A stretch of DNA of 64,000 bases from Tsuneonella deserti (GCF_014644315.1 NZ_BMKL01000001.1:1375001-1439000), one strand, 5' to 3'. Positions 1 through 14,981 are shown, counted from the first letter of the stretch. Made by a program: numbers and translations. The notes: a model not told the origin generated them from the sequence alone.

Positions 1-645
1 CCGATAAAGGCGGGACCGTTTCGCGTGCGCACGCCGGAATTCCCGAAAGAGCCGGGCACCCTGGATTTCGTGATCCCCGCTAGCCAGGCGTTCGGAACCG
101 GACATCACGCCACCACCGCCGGTTGCCTGGCCATGCTCGCGGAAATGAAGCGGCGCGGCACCCTCGTCCGGAACGTGGCCGACATCGGCACCGGGACGGG
201 GCTTCTCGCGTTCGCCGCTCTCGCGCTGTGGCCCCGTGCGCTAGCCACCGCGAGCGACATCGATCCTGTCTGCACGGCGGTCGTCGAAGCCAACGCGGTC
301 GCCAATTCTGTGACTCTCGGCTCGCGACAAGGGGAAGTGACGATGGTCGTTGCGGACGGCATGGCAGACCCCCTGCTCCAGGCGCGCGGCCCGTATGACT
401 TGCTGATCGCCAACATCCTCGCCGGTCCGCTGGAAGAGCTCGCGCCCGACTTCCGGCGCTCGGTAATCCCGGGAGGAAGCCTGCTGCTCGCAGGTCTCCT
501 GACCACCCAGGAAGGTGCGGTTCGTTCCGCCTATCTCAGAGCCGGCTTCCGGCTCGCGGGTCGCCTCGTGAATGGCGACTGGTCGATCTTGTGGCTGCGT
601 CGCAGGCGAAACTACTCGCTCCAGCGGTCGAGCGCGTCCCTGTAA
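1..645 (+). CDS. prmA: Ribosomal protein L11 methyltransferase, C-terminal part (5' end outside window)
   Basis: The reading frame is open from base 1, so the gene starts upstream; 214 codons plus a TAA stop are present. PrmA uses S-adenosylmethionine to trimethylate ribosomal protein L11 in the cytoplasm. Visible family motifs are FGTGHHATT, the SAM-binding glycine loop VADIGTGTG followed by an acidic DID, and the substrate motif ANILAGPL. The 3' end runs into the convergent coiled-coil gene and overlaps its end by 34 nt. The identification is firm from motif order and spacing; only the N-terminal L11-recognition domain is missing because of the window edge. Confidence 0.95.
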   Translation, partial: PIKAGPFRVRTPEFPKEPGTLDFVIPASQAFGTGHHATTAGCLAMLAEMKRRGTLVRNVADIGTGTGLLAFAALALWPRALATASDIDPVCTAVVEANAVANSVTLGSRQGEVTMVVADGMADPLLQARGPYDLLIANILAGPLEELAPDFRRSVIPGGSLLLAGLLTTQEGAVRSAYLRAGFRLAGRLVNGDWSILWLRRRRNYSLQRSSASL

Positions 646-1127
646 GCATCCCGCGCGGTATCGCGCCGCTCTTTCAGCCGCCGAACTTCCTTTTCGTGTT
701 TCGTCCGAAGCGACGAAAGCTTGCGCTCGATCGCGTCCCGTTGCTTCTCAAGTTCAGCGCGCTCCGCTGCCTGACGCTTCTCGGCATCGGCCAGCGCGGC
801 ATCGGCGGCATCGAGACGGCTGCGCTTGGGGGGCTTGCCCTTCTTCGGCTTGGGCTTTTCTTTGCCGGCCATCGCCGTAGGCTTCCTGCGCGGCCCCAAG
901 GCCTTCAGTTGGTCGGCGAGGCCGCCACGCGATTTCATAATGACCTCGCCGGGGCGCTTGAGCGGCTCGGCCATCAGTTCCTTATCGGTAACCTGTTCGG
1001 CGACGCCGCGTGCAAACAGATCGACATCCGCTCCCCACGCTTCCAGGGCTGCCTTCCGGCTGGACGCGGCCACGTACGCATCGTGAAACCCGGCGGAAGT
1101 GCGGAAGACCTTGAGCGCGCGTGGCAT
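612..1127 (-). CDS. Conserved hypothetical coiled-coil protein
   Basis: The protein is 171 aa from the ATG at 1127; a GTG two codons upstream is possible. The N-terminal 65 residues form a compact region rich in aromatic and hydrophobic residues (KVFRTSAGFHDAYVAA, then WGADVDLFARG). This is followed by a Lys/Pro-rich linker (about 80-100) and a long charged Ala/Glu/Arg/Lys helix (about 105-171) that should form a coiled coil. Similar proteins occur in sphingomonads, sometimes labelled TolA-like because of the helix, but I see no transmembrane segment and no real TolA domain. It lies 36 nt downstream of ligA on the same strand and may be cotranscribed. Function unknown. Confidence 0.75.
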   Translation of the reverse strand: MPRALKVFRTSAGFHDAYVAASSRKAALEAWGADVDLFARGVAEQVTDKELMAEPLKRPGEVIMKSRGGLADQLKALGPRRKPTAMAGKEKPKPKKGKPPKRSRLDAADAALADAEKRQAAERAELEKQRDAIERKLSSLRTKHEKEVRRLKERRDTARDAYRDALDRWSE

Positions 1128-1162
1128 GAGCACAAAGCGCCGTCATTCGGCCCTGGTTCCGC

Positions 1163-4124
<2,962 letters not shown>

Positions 4125-4128
<4 letters not shown>

Positions 4129-5789
4129 ACCCCCTCCAGCAGCCGGTCGGCCTGGGCTCGCGCCTCCGGCGTGACTTCCGCACCGGAGAGCATCCGTGCG
4201 ATTTCCTCCTGCCGGGCCGCGGCATCGAGAAGCGTTACGGAGGTGCGGGTCACGGTTCCTTCGCTCGTCTTGTGAATGACGAAATGCGTCCGTCCCCGCG
4301 CGGCCACTTGCGGTGAGTGGGTAACGACGAGGACTTGTCCGCCTTCCGCCAGACGCGACAGGCGCTCACCGATGGCGCTGGCGACCGCTCCGCCGACGCC
4401 GCGGTCGATTTCATCGAAAATCATGGCGGCCGCTCCGCCTCTTTCGGCCAGCGCGACCTTCAGAGCAAGAATGAAGCGGCTCAGCTCGCCGCCGCTCGCG
4501 ATCTTGTTGAGCGGCGCGAAGTCCGCGCCGGGGTTGGTAGCGATGAGAAACTCCACCATGTCGATCCCGAAGGGTCCCCAGCGCTCCTCGGGAAGTTCAG
4601 TAACGGCCGTGCGGAAGCGGGCGGCGTCGAGCTTCAGGGGCGCCAGTTCTCCCGCCACGGCGCTGTCGAGCCTGTCGGCGGCGGTGATGCGCGCCTCGTG
4701 AAGCGCCCGCGCGCGCGCGCTATAAGTTTCACCGGCTTTCCTGGCAGCGGCCGACAGCACGTCGAGTTCGGCTTCCCCGCCCTCGATCGCGTCGAGTTGC
4801 GCCCGCAATTCGCGCATCTTGTCGGGCAGATGGTCAACCTCGCAGCGATGCTTGCGCGCAATCGCACGCAAATCAAACAGACGCGTCTCCGCGCGCTCCA
4901 GCGCCAACGGGTCGTGGACCAACGCGCTGGCTGCCGCCGAAAGTTTGTCTTCGGCCTCGCTCGCCTCGATCACCGCGCGGTCAAGCGCGCCCAGTGCATC
5001 GGCTAGAAGCGGGTGCTCGGCGGCAATCCGATCGAGCCGTCGGGCTGCCACCCGCAAGGCAGCGAGGGGGGAATCGGACCCCTCCCAAAGTTGCCGTAGC
5101 AGTTCGAGATCGCCGGAAAGCCGCTCTCCCTTCTGCATGGCTGCGCGCGCTTCGGCGAGCCGTGCTTCTTCTCCGGCCTGCGGCTCGATCGCGGATAGCT
5201 CCGCCAAGTGCGCCAGGAGCAGGTCCTGGTCCGCCTGGGCGGTTTCCACCTGAGTCCGCGCAGCGGCGAGACGCTCTTCCGCTGCGCGCCATTCCGCCCA
5301 AGCGGCAGTTACGCTGGCCGGATCGCTCTGAGCAAACCGGTCGAGCAGTGCGCGATGCCCGCGCGGATTGACGAGCCCGCGGTCGTCATGCTGACCGTGC
5401 AGTTCGACCAGCGCCGGTGCCATCTCCCGCAACAGCGCGACGCCGACCGCCTGGTCGTTCACGAACGCCTTGCTGCCGCCGTCAGCTTTCAAGGTACGCC
5501 GCAATATGAGCGGTTCGCCGGCTTCGATGACAATATCAGCATCGCTGAGCGTTTCCGATATCGCTGGCGGCAGGGCGGCAAATTCGAATGTTGCTGCGAC
5601 GCTCGCCCGGTCGGCGCCCGCGCGCACCAGGCCGCTCTCGGCACGATTGCCCAGCACCAGGCCAAGTGCATCGAGGAGTATCGACTTGCCGGCACCCGTC
5701 TCGCCGGTGAGGACTCCGAGTCCTCCGCGAAAATCAAGGTCCAGTGCCTCTATCAGCACGATGTTGCGGATGGTGAGGCGCGTCAGCAT
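4125..5789 (-). CDS. recN: DNA repair protein RecN
   Basis: The protein is 554 aa, typical for this SMC-like ATPase that helps process double-strand breaks. It has an N-terminal Walker A (GETGAGKS, about 29-36), a central Ala/Glu/Arg-rich coiled-coil region (about 155-365), then the ABC signature LSRF within ASGGELSRF, Walker B MIFDEIDRGVGG, and a D-loop/His switch VVTHSPQVAARG. It is the first gene of a tight run with the lipoprotein hydrolase and ligA. The addAB genes at 16-22.5 kb belong to the same repair process but lie in another operon. Confidence 0.96.
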
Positions 5790-5805
5790 TCGCGCTTTCT
5801 CTAGC

Positions 5806-7170
5806 TTAACCCCCTGCGCGCGTCACGCGGCGAGCGCGCATTTCCCACGCCGCTTGCGCACGAGCCAGCTCGAGAAATGCGTCGGGCGACACGGGTCTGG
5901 AGCGCAGAAAGCCCTGGAAGACGTCGCAACCCTCGCGCGCGGCGATTTCGCGCTGTCCCGCGGTTTCGATACCTTCGGCGATGACACTCAGCTCCAACGC
6001 TCGCGCCAGCGCGACGATCGCGCGCAATACTGCAAGATCGCGGCTATCCTCCTCGATGCCCTCGATCATGGATCGATCGAGTTTCAGCGCGTCCAGCGGG
6101 AGGAGCTTGAGATAGCGGAAATTACAGAAGCCCCCGCCGAAATCGTCGAGCGCGATCCGGACGCCGAAGCTCTTGAGAGCAGTCAGGATGCTGGCACTAC
6201 GCTCGAGGTCGTCGAGCAGCACCTGCTCGGTAAGCTCGATGGTCAAGCGTTCGGCCGGAAAACCGCTGTCGCTGACAATATGCGCGAAGTCATGGGCAAA
6301 CCCTGCGCTCGCCAGATCGGCCGGCGTAACATTGATGGAGAGGCGCATATCGGACGGCCAGTCTTTCGCCAGCGCCAGAGAGCGCTCAGCAATATGGCGC
6401 GACAGGTGTGCGACGTGTTCGGCCCTCTCGGCGATCGCGAACAGCGCACCGGCCGCAATCTGGCCCACCCTCGGATGATTCCAGCGCGCAAGAGCCTCGG
6501 CGCCGATGACCCGGTCGGTTGGGAGATCATACTGGGGCTGGAACGCGATCTCGATTTCACCGCAGTCGATTGCGGTGAGAAGATCCGCCTCGATCTCGGC
6601 CGCCCGCATCCCCATGGGGGCGCGGGAGTGACCTGCCCAGGCGATCCTCGCACCGGGCCGGTCGTGAGCTTGGGCCAACGCTCCTGCAAGGCGATCGAGC
6701 ACATGGTCCGAACGCTCCCCTGGAAGAACGCGAAGAAGCGCGACGCGCGGCCACAGCCTGACGGTTCCGACGCCGTCGATAGCAGCGATCGGTGCGGCAA
6801 GCGCTTCGCCGAGGGCTTCGCCGAGCCACTGCCACCGTTCGCGGCTGATCGCCTCGCGAGCGATCAGAGCAAACTTTCCTCCGCCGAGGCGGGCGGCAAG
6901 CCATTGGCCGTGATCGAGTTCGTCCGTTGCAAAGTTGAGTATGCGGCGCGCCACTTCGATCAGCGCACCGTCTCCGGTCGCTTCTCCGTAAGCGAGGTTG
7001 ACCGAATCGAACCTCCCGAGACCGATCAGCAAGGCATGGACCGGGGCCGCGCGAGATCCGCCGGTCGACTCTCCGCGCCAGGTGTCCAGGCACCTGCGCA
7101 CGGCATCGACGTTGACCAACCCGGTCAGGGCGTCGCGGCGGCAATCATGGAGGTCGAGCATGCTGGCCAT
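5806..7170 (-). CDS. Cyclic-di-GMP phosphodiesterase with degenerate GGDEF and EAL domains
   Basis: The start at 7170 is chosen because the purine-rich AGGGGGAT lies about six bases upstream; it gives 454 aa. The N-terminal half is a GGDEF-type domain beginning near DALTGLVN, but the signature is GGGKF, so cyclase activity is unlikely. The C-terminal half is an EAL domain that keeps the signature EALARW, the SINVTP Asn motif, ELTE, the metal-binding pair in LDDFGGGF, the Lys in LKLDRS, the Glu in AEGIET and the Gln in VFQGF. It is therefore expected to hydrolyse cyclic di-GMP. There is no transmembrane or sensory domain, so the degenerate GGDEF may act as a regulatory GTP or c-di-GMP sensor. 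Confidence 0.88.
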   Translation of the reverse strand: MASMLDLHDCRRDALTGLVNVDAVRRCLDTWRGESTGGSRAAPVHALLIGLGRFDSVNLAYGEATGDGALIEVARRILNFATDELDHGQWLAARLGGGKFALIAREAISRERWQWLGEALGEALAAPIAAIDGVGTVRLWPRVALLRVLPGERSDHVLDRLAGALAQAHDRPGARIAWAGHSRAPMGMRAAEIEADLLTAIDCGEIEIAFQPQYDLPTDRVIGAEALARWNHPRVGQIAAGALFAIAERAEHVAHLSRHIAERSLALAKDWPSDMRLSINVTPADLASAGFAHDFAHIVSDSGFPAERLTIELTEQVLLDDLERSASILTALKSFGVRIALDDFGGGFCNFRYLKLLPLDALKLDRSMIEGIEEDSRDLAVLRAIVALARALELSVIAEGIETAGQREIAAREGCDVFQGFLRSRPVSPDAFLELARAQAAWEMRARRVTRAGG

Positions 7171-7297
7171 CGCTATCCCCCTAGCGCTTCTGTCGCAGCC
7201 AAGCGCCCCTGCCAAAGCGCGCGTTGCCAAATGGGACGACGGCAATTAGCGTTGGTGAACGGCCCTGGTAAACGCGGGGTATAGCGGAAGAGGGCGC

Positions 7298-8086
7298 GTG
7301 AACGGGGAGATCGACGTCAAGCGGCTCGCGCTTCTCGCGTCGCGTACCGACCGAGCGATGGCGGCGGCGGCAGAACTGCGCGAACATTTCGATTTCGTCT
7401 CGCTCGAGCGTGCAGCGGCAGTCGTGGTGCTTGGCGGCGACGGATTCATGCTCCACACCCTTCACCGGATGCTGGATCGGGGCACCGTCCTCCCGGCCTA
7501 CGGGATGAATTGCGGCACGGTTGGTTTCCTGATGAACCGCTATCGCAACCCGGCCAAACTCGCCGAGCGGCTGGCCAAGGCGCGTGATTTCCAGATCGCG
7601 CCCCTGCGAATGGAAGCCATCCAGCAGGACGGAAAGCGACATATCGCCTGCGCGATCAACGAAGTGTCACTTCTGCGTGAAACGCGCCAGACGGCCAAGA
7701 TCGAGATCGTCCTGGACGGGAAGACCCGGCTCAAGGAACTGGTCTGCGACGGAGTGCTGCTGGCCACTCCCGCCGGCTCGACCGCGTACAATCTATCGGC
7801 CAACGGCCCCATCCTCCCGCTTGATTCGCAACTGCTGGCCCTTACCCCGATCAGTCCGTTCCGGCCCCGGCGCTGGTCAGGCGCGGTGCTCCCCGAACGC
7901 AGCCGGGTCAGTTTCAAGGTCAACGAGCCGGCCAAGCGCCCGGTCTCCGTCGTCGCTGACCAGAAGGAATTCCGCGACATTGCGGAGGTGCACCTGGAGA
8001 TCGCGCGCGAGAACCAGCTCACCTTGTTGTTCGACCCCGGCCATGCGCTCGACGAACGCATCGTCGCCGAACAATTCGCAGTATGA
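7298..8086 (+). CDS. nadK: NAD kinase
   Basis: The protein is 262 aa from a GTG start. It phosphorylates NAD to NADP in the cytoplasm. The ATP/NAD-binding motif GGDGFMLHTLH (about 46-56), the NxGTVGFLMN motif (about 70-78) and the later LATPAGSTAYNLSANGP motif are all present, as in compact alphaproteobacterial NAD kinases. It is divergent from the EAL-domain gene, with a 127-nt intergenic region between the two starts. Confidence 0.96.
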   Translation: MNGEIDVKRLALLASRTDRAMAAAAELREHFDFVSLERAAAVVVLGGDGFMLHTLHRMLDRGTVLPAYGMNCGTVGFLMNRYRNPAKLAERLAKARDFQIAPLRMEAIQQDGKRHIACAINEVSLLRETRQTAKIEIVLDGKTRLKELVCDGVLLATPAGSTAYNLSANGPILPLDSQLLALTPISPFRPRRWSGAVLPERSRVSFKVNEPAKRPVSVVADQKEFRDIAEVHLEIARENQLTLLFDPGHALDERIVAEQFAV

Positions 8087-8171
8087 ATTCGACAGACTTT
8101 CTACCGCGATCAGGTCGGGCTTGCCAAACCGCAGGGCCCTCCATATAGGCGCGCTCCTGCCGGATGGCTGC

Positions 8172-8246
8172 TCCCCGATAGCTCAGCGGTAGAGTAGGTG
8201 ACTGTTAATCACTTGGTCGTTGGTTCGAATCCAACTCGGGGAGCCA
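8172..8246 (+). tRNA. tRNA-Asn (anticodon GUU)
   Basis: A full 75-nt cloverleaf can be drawn. The acceptor stem pairs TCCCCGA with TCGGGGA, followed by discriminator G and an encoded CCA. The D arm starts TAGCTCAGCGG, the anticodon stem-loop is GTGACTGTTAATCAC with GTT as anticodon, and the T arm carries GGTTCGAATCC. It stands alone on the plus strand downstream of nadK. Confidence 0.97.
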
Positions 8247-8296
8247 CTTTTCGCACTTGAAGGCGCTAGCGGCCGACTGCCCCGCTCTTCGGACAG

Positions 8297-8533
8297 TCAG
8301 TCGAGGTATCGCCGCCGCGGTGGATCGCATCGGCAGTCGTAACGCCCCTTCACCGCCGAGTTCAAGAACTGTCCTGCCGAGCGGGCTTCGCACAGCTCGC
8401 GGTACACTTCAGCCGGCACATCTGCGTAGATGTAACGTCGCCGACCAGTGAACCAGATGCTGAGTTCGCGCTTGCGGGCATTGTAGGCCACTCGCTCGAT
8501 TGCGGACGACGCTCTCATTTCAAGGACTGGCAT
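8297..8533 (-). CDS. KTSC domain-containing protein
   Basis: The protein is 78 aa and corresponds almost entirely to one KTSC domain (about residues 5-65): SSAIERVAYNARKRELSIWF, then a Tyr-rich YIYADVP and a C-terminal GQFLNSAVKGRY. This small beta-rich fold is found alone or fused to other domains; its biochemical role is not established. The tail is unusually Cys/Arg-rich (CRCDPPRRR). It is convergent with the tRNA-Asn gene and divergent from the zinc-finger-like gene at 8655. Confidence 0.85.
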   Translation of the reverse strand: MPVLEMRASSAIERVAYNARKRELSIWFTGRRRYIYADVPAEVYRELCEARSAGQFLNSAVKGRYDCRCDPPRRRYLD

Positions 8534-8654
8534 GATGCACCAGCGTCCGCGGAATCTCGGCGTTCCGCGACCAGCGGCAGAGCGAATCGGATTCGCGCCA
8601 GAACGAATCGAGGCACTTCCGGAACTGCATCCTGACCCTCAGGTTGACTCGCCC

Positions 8655-8888
8655 ATGACCAGCTTTTCGAGAGCGCGCCGTGAGGCCGCGAACCGGCTTC
8701 GGGTGACGACACACGACCTGCCGGAGGTCGAGCATTTCCATGTATGTCCGGTGTGCGGCCAACGCGTGGACCGCCGCAGACTGGGCGACGTGATCTACCA
8801 CGCGCGCCGCCTTCATTCACCTCTGCCGGAGATTGGCCCGGGAGACGGCGCGGACCTTTTGACAGCGCTCCCCGTTCTACATTTCTAA
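8655..8888 (+). CDS. Small zinc-finger-like hypothetical protein
   Basis: From the ATG at 8655 the product is 77 aa. The frame stays open back to 8532, but starting there would overlap the start of the divergent KTSC gene, so the downstream ATG, which leaves about 120 nt for promoters, is preferred. No strong ribosome binding site is visible at either. The core is CPVCGQ followed 14 residues later by H-x4-H (YHARRLH), a CxxC...HxxxxH arrangement able to bind zinc. I do not recognise a named family. Function unknown; nucleic-acid binding is only a possibility. Confidence 0.6.
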   Translation: MTSFSRARREAANRLRVTTHDLPEVEHFHVCPVCGQRVDRRRLGDVIYHARRLHSPLPEIGPGDGADLLTALPVLHF

Positions 8889-8906
8889 CCACAAGGATCC
8901 GTTTCC

Positions 8907-9119
8907 ATGCTTCTTCGAATGGCTACCCTGGGCGCGCTCGGTTACGCAGCCTACAAGTACTACGGGAACAACCGCGACAAGGTCGACGGCGCGATCCGCG
9001 GGCTCACCTCGGGCGAGAGAGGCTCCGGGTCGGTAATCGAGGATACGCCCGGCCTCGCCGGCGGGCCGCTGAGCGGCCAGGCGAGAGTGGTGCACGCCGG
9101 CGAAGGACCGCTTGCCTAG
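8907..9119 (+). CDS. Small conserved hypothetical protein (70 aa)
   Basis: A 70-aa protein with an N-terminal hydrophobic stretch (MLLRMATLGALGYAAYKYY) followed by a polar Gly/Ser-rich tail. It could be a short membrane-associated protein, but the hydrophobic part is only about 14 residues. It starts 18 nt after the zinc-finger-like gene, with AAGGATCC in the gap, and its TAG stop is interlocked with the stop of the convergent TauE gene in one CTAG. Small proteins of this kind recur in sphingomonads without known function. Confidence 0.65.
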   Translation: MLLRMATLGALGYAAYKYYGNNRDKVDGAIRGLTSGERGSGSVIEDTPGLAGGPLSGQARVVHAGEGPLA

Positions 9120-9856
9120 GCTCCGAACAGCAGGCGCGCGCCGACCCAGATCGTCAGCGCGGCGGTGAGCCACCTGATCGCGGTCTGAGGGAGATACCGG
9201 ACCGCCAGCAGGCTGCCGATCTGTCCGCCGATGACGACCGCGAGCAGAAGTGGCAAGCCCAGCGCGATCGCCTCCCCCATCCGATCGGGTCCGCTTTTGA
9301 CAAGCTGACCGGCAATGCCGAACAGCGAATTCACCAAGATGAAGAGTGCGGCTGTGGCCGCCACCGCCCGGGCGTTATTCCACCGCGTGAGGTGGAGAAG
9401 AGGGGCGAGAAAGATGCCGCCGCCGATTCCGACCAGACCCGCCAGATAACCGATTGGAGCCGCGGCCAGCGTCATCCATCTCGCTCCGCCTGTCGGCTCG
9501 CCCTCGCGAGTGGAGGTTTGCGGAAAGAGGAGCGTCGCCCCGGTGAGAACCAGGCTCCCTCCGAGCACAGTCATGAATGCAGCCTCCTTGATCGGAGTAA
9601 GCCCCCCCAGAAAGGCGGCCGGGGCGGCGATGGCGGTGAGCGTGGCTGCATTCCGCCACGGGATGATCCGCGCGCGCGCGAAACGAATCGAACTTCCGGC
9701 CACGACTGCCACGTTGCAGGCAAGGGAAAGTATCGGCAGCAACCGGTAATCGAAGCCAGAAAGCGCCAGCAACGCGCTGTAGGTCGAGCCGCCGCCGAAG
9801 CCCACCGAGGCGTAAAGGAGCGCTGTGAGCGCGAAGGCTGCGGCAAGCACGGGCAC
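9116..9856 (-). CDS. Sulfite exporter TauE/SafE family membrane protein
   Basis: The protein is 246 aa with about eight hydrophobic segments. It carries the two characteristic family halves: GFGGGSTYSALLAL near the N terminus and LVGIGGGIFLAPLL in the middle. TauE/SafE proteins are inner-membrane transporters for anions such as sulfite, sulfonates or organic acids; the substrate here cannot be deduced. It is convergent with the 70-aa gene and divergent from the GNAT gene, about 58 nt apart. Confidence 0.9.
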   Translation of the reverse strand: MPVLAAAFALTALLYASVGFGGGSTYSALLALSGFDYRLLPILSLACNVAVVAGSSIRFARARIIPWRNAATLTAIAAPAAFLGGLTPIKEAAFMTVLGGSLVLTGATLLFPQTSTREGEPTGGARWMTLAAAPIGYLAGLVGIGGGIFLAPLLHLTRWNNARAVAATAALFILVNSLFGIAGQLVKSGPDRMGEAIALGLPLLLAVVIGGQIGSLLAVRYLPQTAIRWLTAALTIWVGARLLFGA

Positions 9857-9914
9857 GACCCGGTTCCCCTAGCACAGCGCTTGCGGCATCATAGCGCCAG
9901 GAGGGATGCAAGCG

Positions 9915-10531
9915 ATGGATCCAGCGACGATCAGACTGGGCGATAGCCTCACCCGTGCCAGACCTTCAGGCGCTGGCGCAATTGCCGCCATCACCGCCGA
10001 CGCTTTTCGTGAGGATCCTTTCAATCGCTGGCTGTTCGGCTCCTTTTCGGGGATGGCCGGGGTGTTCGGCGCCCTCGCCCGGCATGTCTATGTACCGCGC
10101 GGGTTCTCCTACCTCCTCGACGATGCAGGGGCGGCGATGTGGATGCTGCCCGGCGGAGACAGCGAGCCGCCGCTGGCTGCGCTGCCGGGCCTCTACGCTT
10201 CGGTCATTTTCAAAAGTAGTTGGGGTGCAAGGCGGCGGACGGATGCAACCGTGGCAGCCATGGCCAGGCACCGCCCGACCTTCGACCATGCCTACCTGTT
10301 CACCATCGGACTCCGTCCTCATGCCCAGGGCAAGGGACATGGACGCAAGCTCATCCAGCCTGTGCTTGATGCATGCGACCGCGCGGGACTGCCGGCATAT
10401 CTGGAGAATTCGAACCCGGCCAACCGTGGTTTCTACCGCTCTTGCGGCTTCGAGCGCGTGGCAATGATCGAGGTCATGCCGGGCGCGCCGCCGCTCGAAG
10501 CGATGCTACGCGCGCCCGGAGGAAAACTGCC

Positions 10532-10535
<4 letters not shown>
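9915..10535 (+). CDS. GNAT family N-acetyltransferase
   Basis: The start at 9915 places AGGAGGG at a good distance upstream; the ATG at 9906 would sit inside that site. The product is 206 aa. The acetyl-CoA-binding motif A is visible as [18 protein letters not shown] (about residues 137-154), followed by the late [18 protein letters not shown] typical of the GNAT fold. The substrate cannot be predicted. Its stop codon is interlocked with that of secA in a shared CTAG. Confidence 0.88.
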
Positions 10536-13294
<2,759 letters not shown>

Positions 13295-13390
13295 GGAATG
13301 GCCTGACGGCTAGAGGATGTGAACGAGGGCGCCACCGGCGCGCTTGGGGCCGGTCGGGCAAACGTAAGGAAGTGCTGTGCTGCGCCTGCG

Positions 13391-13663
13391 CTATTCGCGC
13401 GCGCGGTCCGGACCAAGCTGGACGGTCGGGATGTAAACGACGATCGCCCGGCGAGGGGTGCAAGCCCGCTTGGCCGCGGCCTTGGCCTGCGTGGTCGTTC
13501 GCTGCGCGGTCGTGTTGCATGCGGCCTGTTGACCGCCTTGCGAAACTGCGGGGCTGTTTTCCACCTGCTGCCCGAACTCGAGCATCATGCGCGCTTCGGC
13601 GGGCGTCGCGATGGACGCAAGGCCGGTGATCAGCGCGAGACAGGCGAGTATGCGGCGCAACAT
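13391..13663 (-). CDS. Small secreted hypothetical protein
   Basis: The start at 13663 is chosen because it begins directly with a signal peptide (MLRRILACLALITGLASIATPAEA), giving about 90 aa; the frame extends 13 codons further upstream. After predicted cleavage near ATPAEA the mature part is polar, rich in Ala, Thr, Gln and Arg, with two cysteines (about 48 and 68) that could form a disulfide in the periplasm. No family recognised. Confidence 0.55.
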   Translation of the reverse strand: MLRRILACLALITGLASIATPAEARMMLEFGQQVENSPAVSQGGQQAACNTTAQRTTTQAKAAAKRACTPRRAIVVYIPTVQLGPDRARE

Positions 13664-13754
13664 TGCCGACGATAGATAAGCCCTGTGCGGCATCTCGTCC
13701 ACCCCTGCCTGAATCGCGTTTACGTCGTCCGCCAGTGTTTATACTGGCCGATGA

Positions 13755-14981
13755 ATGAACATCGAACGCTCACCACTCGCCGTCGCTTTCCCAGAAACTC
13801 CGGCGATTGGCGGCGCCACGCCCACAGTTGCGCGCGCCGGTTACAAGGACTGGGGCCGGTGCGATCTTACCTTGGTGGAGCTGGCTCCTGGCACCGCGGT
13901 GGCAGGCGTGTTCACCAGGAACGTGTGCTGTTCTAGCGAAGTGGAACTGGGGCGGGAGCAGGTGCGCCTCGGCAAGGCACGGGCACTGGTTGTCAATGCG
14001 GGCAACTCGAACGCCTTTACGGGCTATCGAGGACGCGAAGCGGTCGAGGCGATCATGGCGCAGGTCGCCGAACATTTCGGCTGCGAGCCCAGCGACGTCT
14101 TCGTCTGCTCGACCGGCGTCATTGGCGTTCCGCTGCCTCAGGAAAAGGCGCGGGAAGGCTTGAGCGCAGCCTTCGTTTCATCTCCCTGTTCATGGGAGGA
14201 AGCTGCCCTAACCATCGGGACGACGGATACTTTTCCCAAAGGCGCCACGTCCAGCGCGATGATCGGCGGGACCAAGGTCAACCTCGTAGGCATCGTGAAA
14301 GGCAGCGGAATGATCGCGCCCGACATGGCCACGATGCTCGGGTACATATTCACGGACGCGGCGGTGGACGCGGACTTCCTCCAGTCGCTGCTTGGGGCGG
14401 CGAGCGAAAACACGTTCAATTGCATTACAGTCGATAGCGATACCTCCACCAGCGATACGGTCCTCGCCTTCGCGACCGGGGCTGCGGGGAACGACCCCAT
14501 CGTCTCGGTCGAAAGCGCCGGCGCGGATGCGTTCGCCGCGGCGCTGCACGATGTGTGCCGCCAGCTCGCCCATCTCGTGGTGCGGGATGGAGAGGGTGCT
14601 CGAAAGTTTATCGAGGTCGCGGTTTCCGGGGCGGTGTCCGACGCGAGCGCACGTCGCATCGGACTGGCGGTAGCGAACTCTCCCCTCGTCAAGACGGCGA
14701 TCGCGGGAGAGGACGCCAATTGGGGCCGCGTGGTCATGGCTGTCGGAAAGGCCGGCGAGCCTGCGGACCGCGACAAGCTGTCGATCGGGTTCGGCGGAAC
14801 ATGGGCTGCCAGGGACGGGCAGCCGCTGCCGGGCTACGACGAGGCTCCTGTTGCCGCCCACCTGAGGGGTTCCGAAATCTCCATCGAAGTCGATCTCGGG
14901 ATCGGCGATGGGCGCGCGACGGTGTGGACCTGCGACCTGACGCACGGCTACATAGAGATTAACGCCGATTATCGATCATGA
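13755..14981 (+). CDS. argJ: Bifunctional ornithine acetyltransferase / N-acetylglutamate synthase
   Basis: The protein is 408 aa. ArgJ transfers acetyl from N-acetylornithine to glutamate in the cyclic arginine pathway; bifunctional forms also use acetyl-CoA. The self-processing site is recognisable in GSGMIAPDMATMLGYIFTDA, where cleavage before the Thr of MAT creates the nucleophile of the beta chain. The conserved NAGNSNAFTG and GEDANWGRV motifs are present. It overlaps the next gene by 4 nt (ATGA). Whether it is mono- or bifunctional cannot be told from sequence alone. Confidence 0.95.
   Translation: MNIERSPLAVAFPETPAIGGATPTVARAGYKDWGRCDLTLVELAPGTAVAGVFTRNVCCSSEVELGREQVRLGKARALVVNAGNSNAFTGYRGREAVEAIMAQVAEHFGCEPSDVFVCSTGVIGVPLPQEKAREGLSAAFVSSPCSWEEAALTIGTTDTFPKGATSSAMIGGTKVNLVGIVKGSGMIAPDMATMLGYIFTDAAVDADFLQSLLGAASENTFNCITVDSDTSTSDTVLAFATGAAGNDPIVSVESAGADAFAAALHDVCRQLAHLVVRDGEGARKFIEVAVSGAVSDASARRIGLAVANSPLVKTAIAGEDANWGRVVMAVGKAGEPADRDKLSIGFGGTWAARDGQPLPGYDEAPVAAHLRGSEISIEVDLGIGDGRATVWTCDLTHGYIEINADYRS

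Noticed and set aside
8515..8892. Minus-strand open frame opposite the zinc-finger-like gene
   Set aside because: The plus strand has the paired CxxC/HxxxxH pattern; the antisense product is Arg/Pro-rich with no motif, although the small size leaves some doubt.
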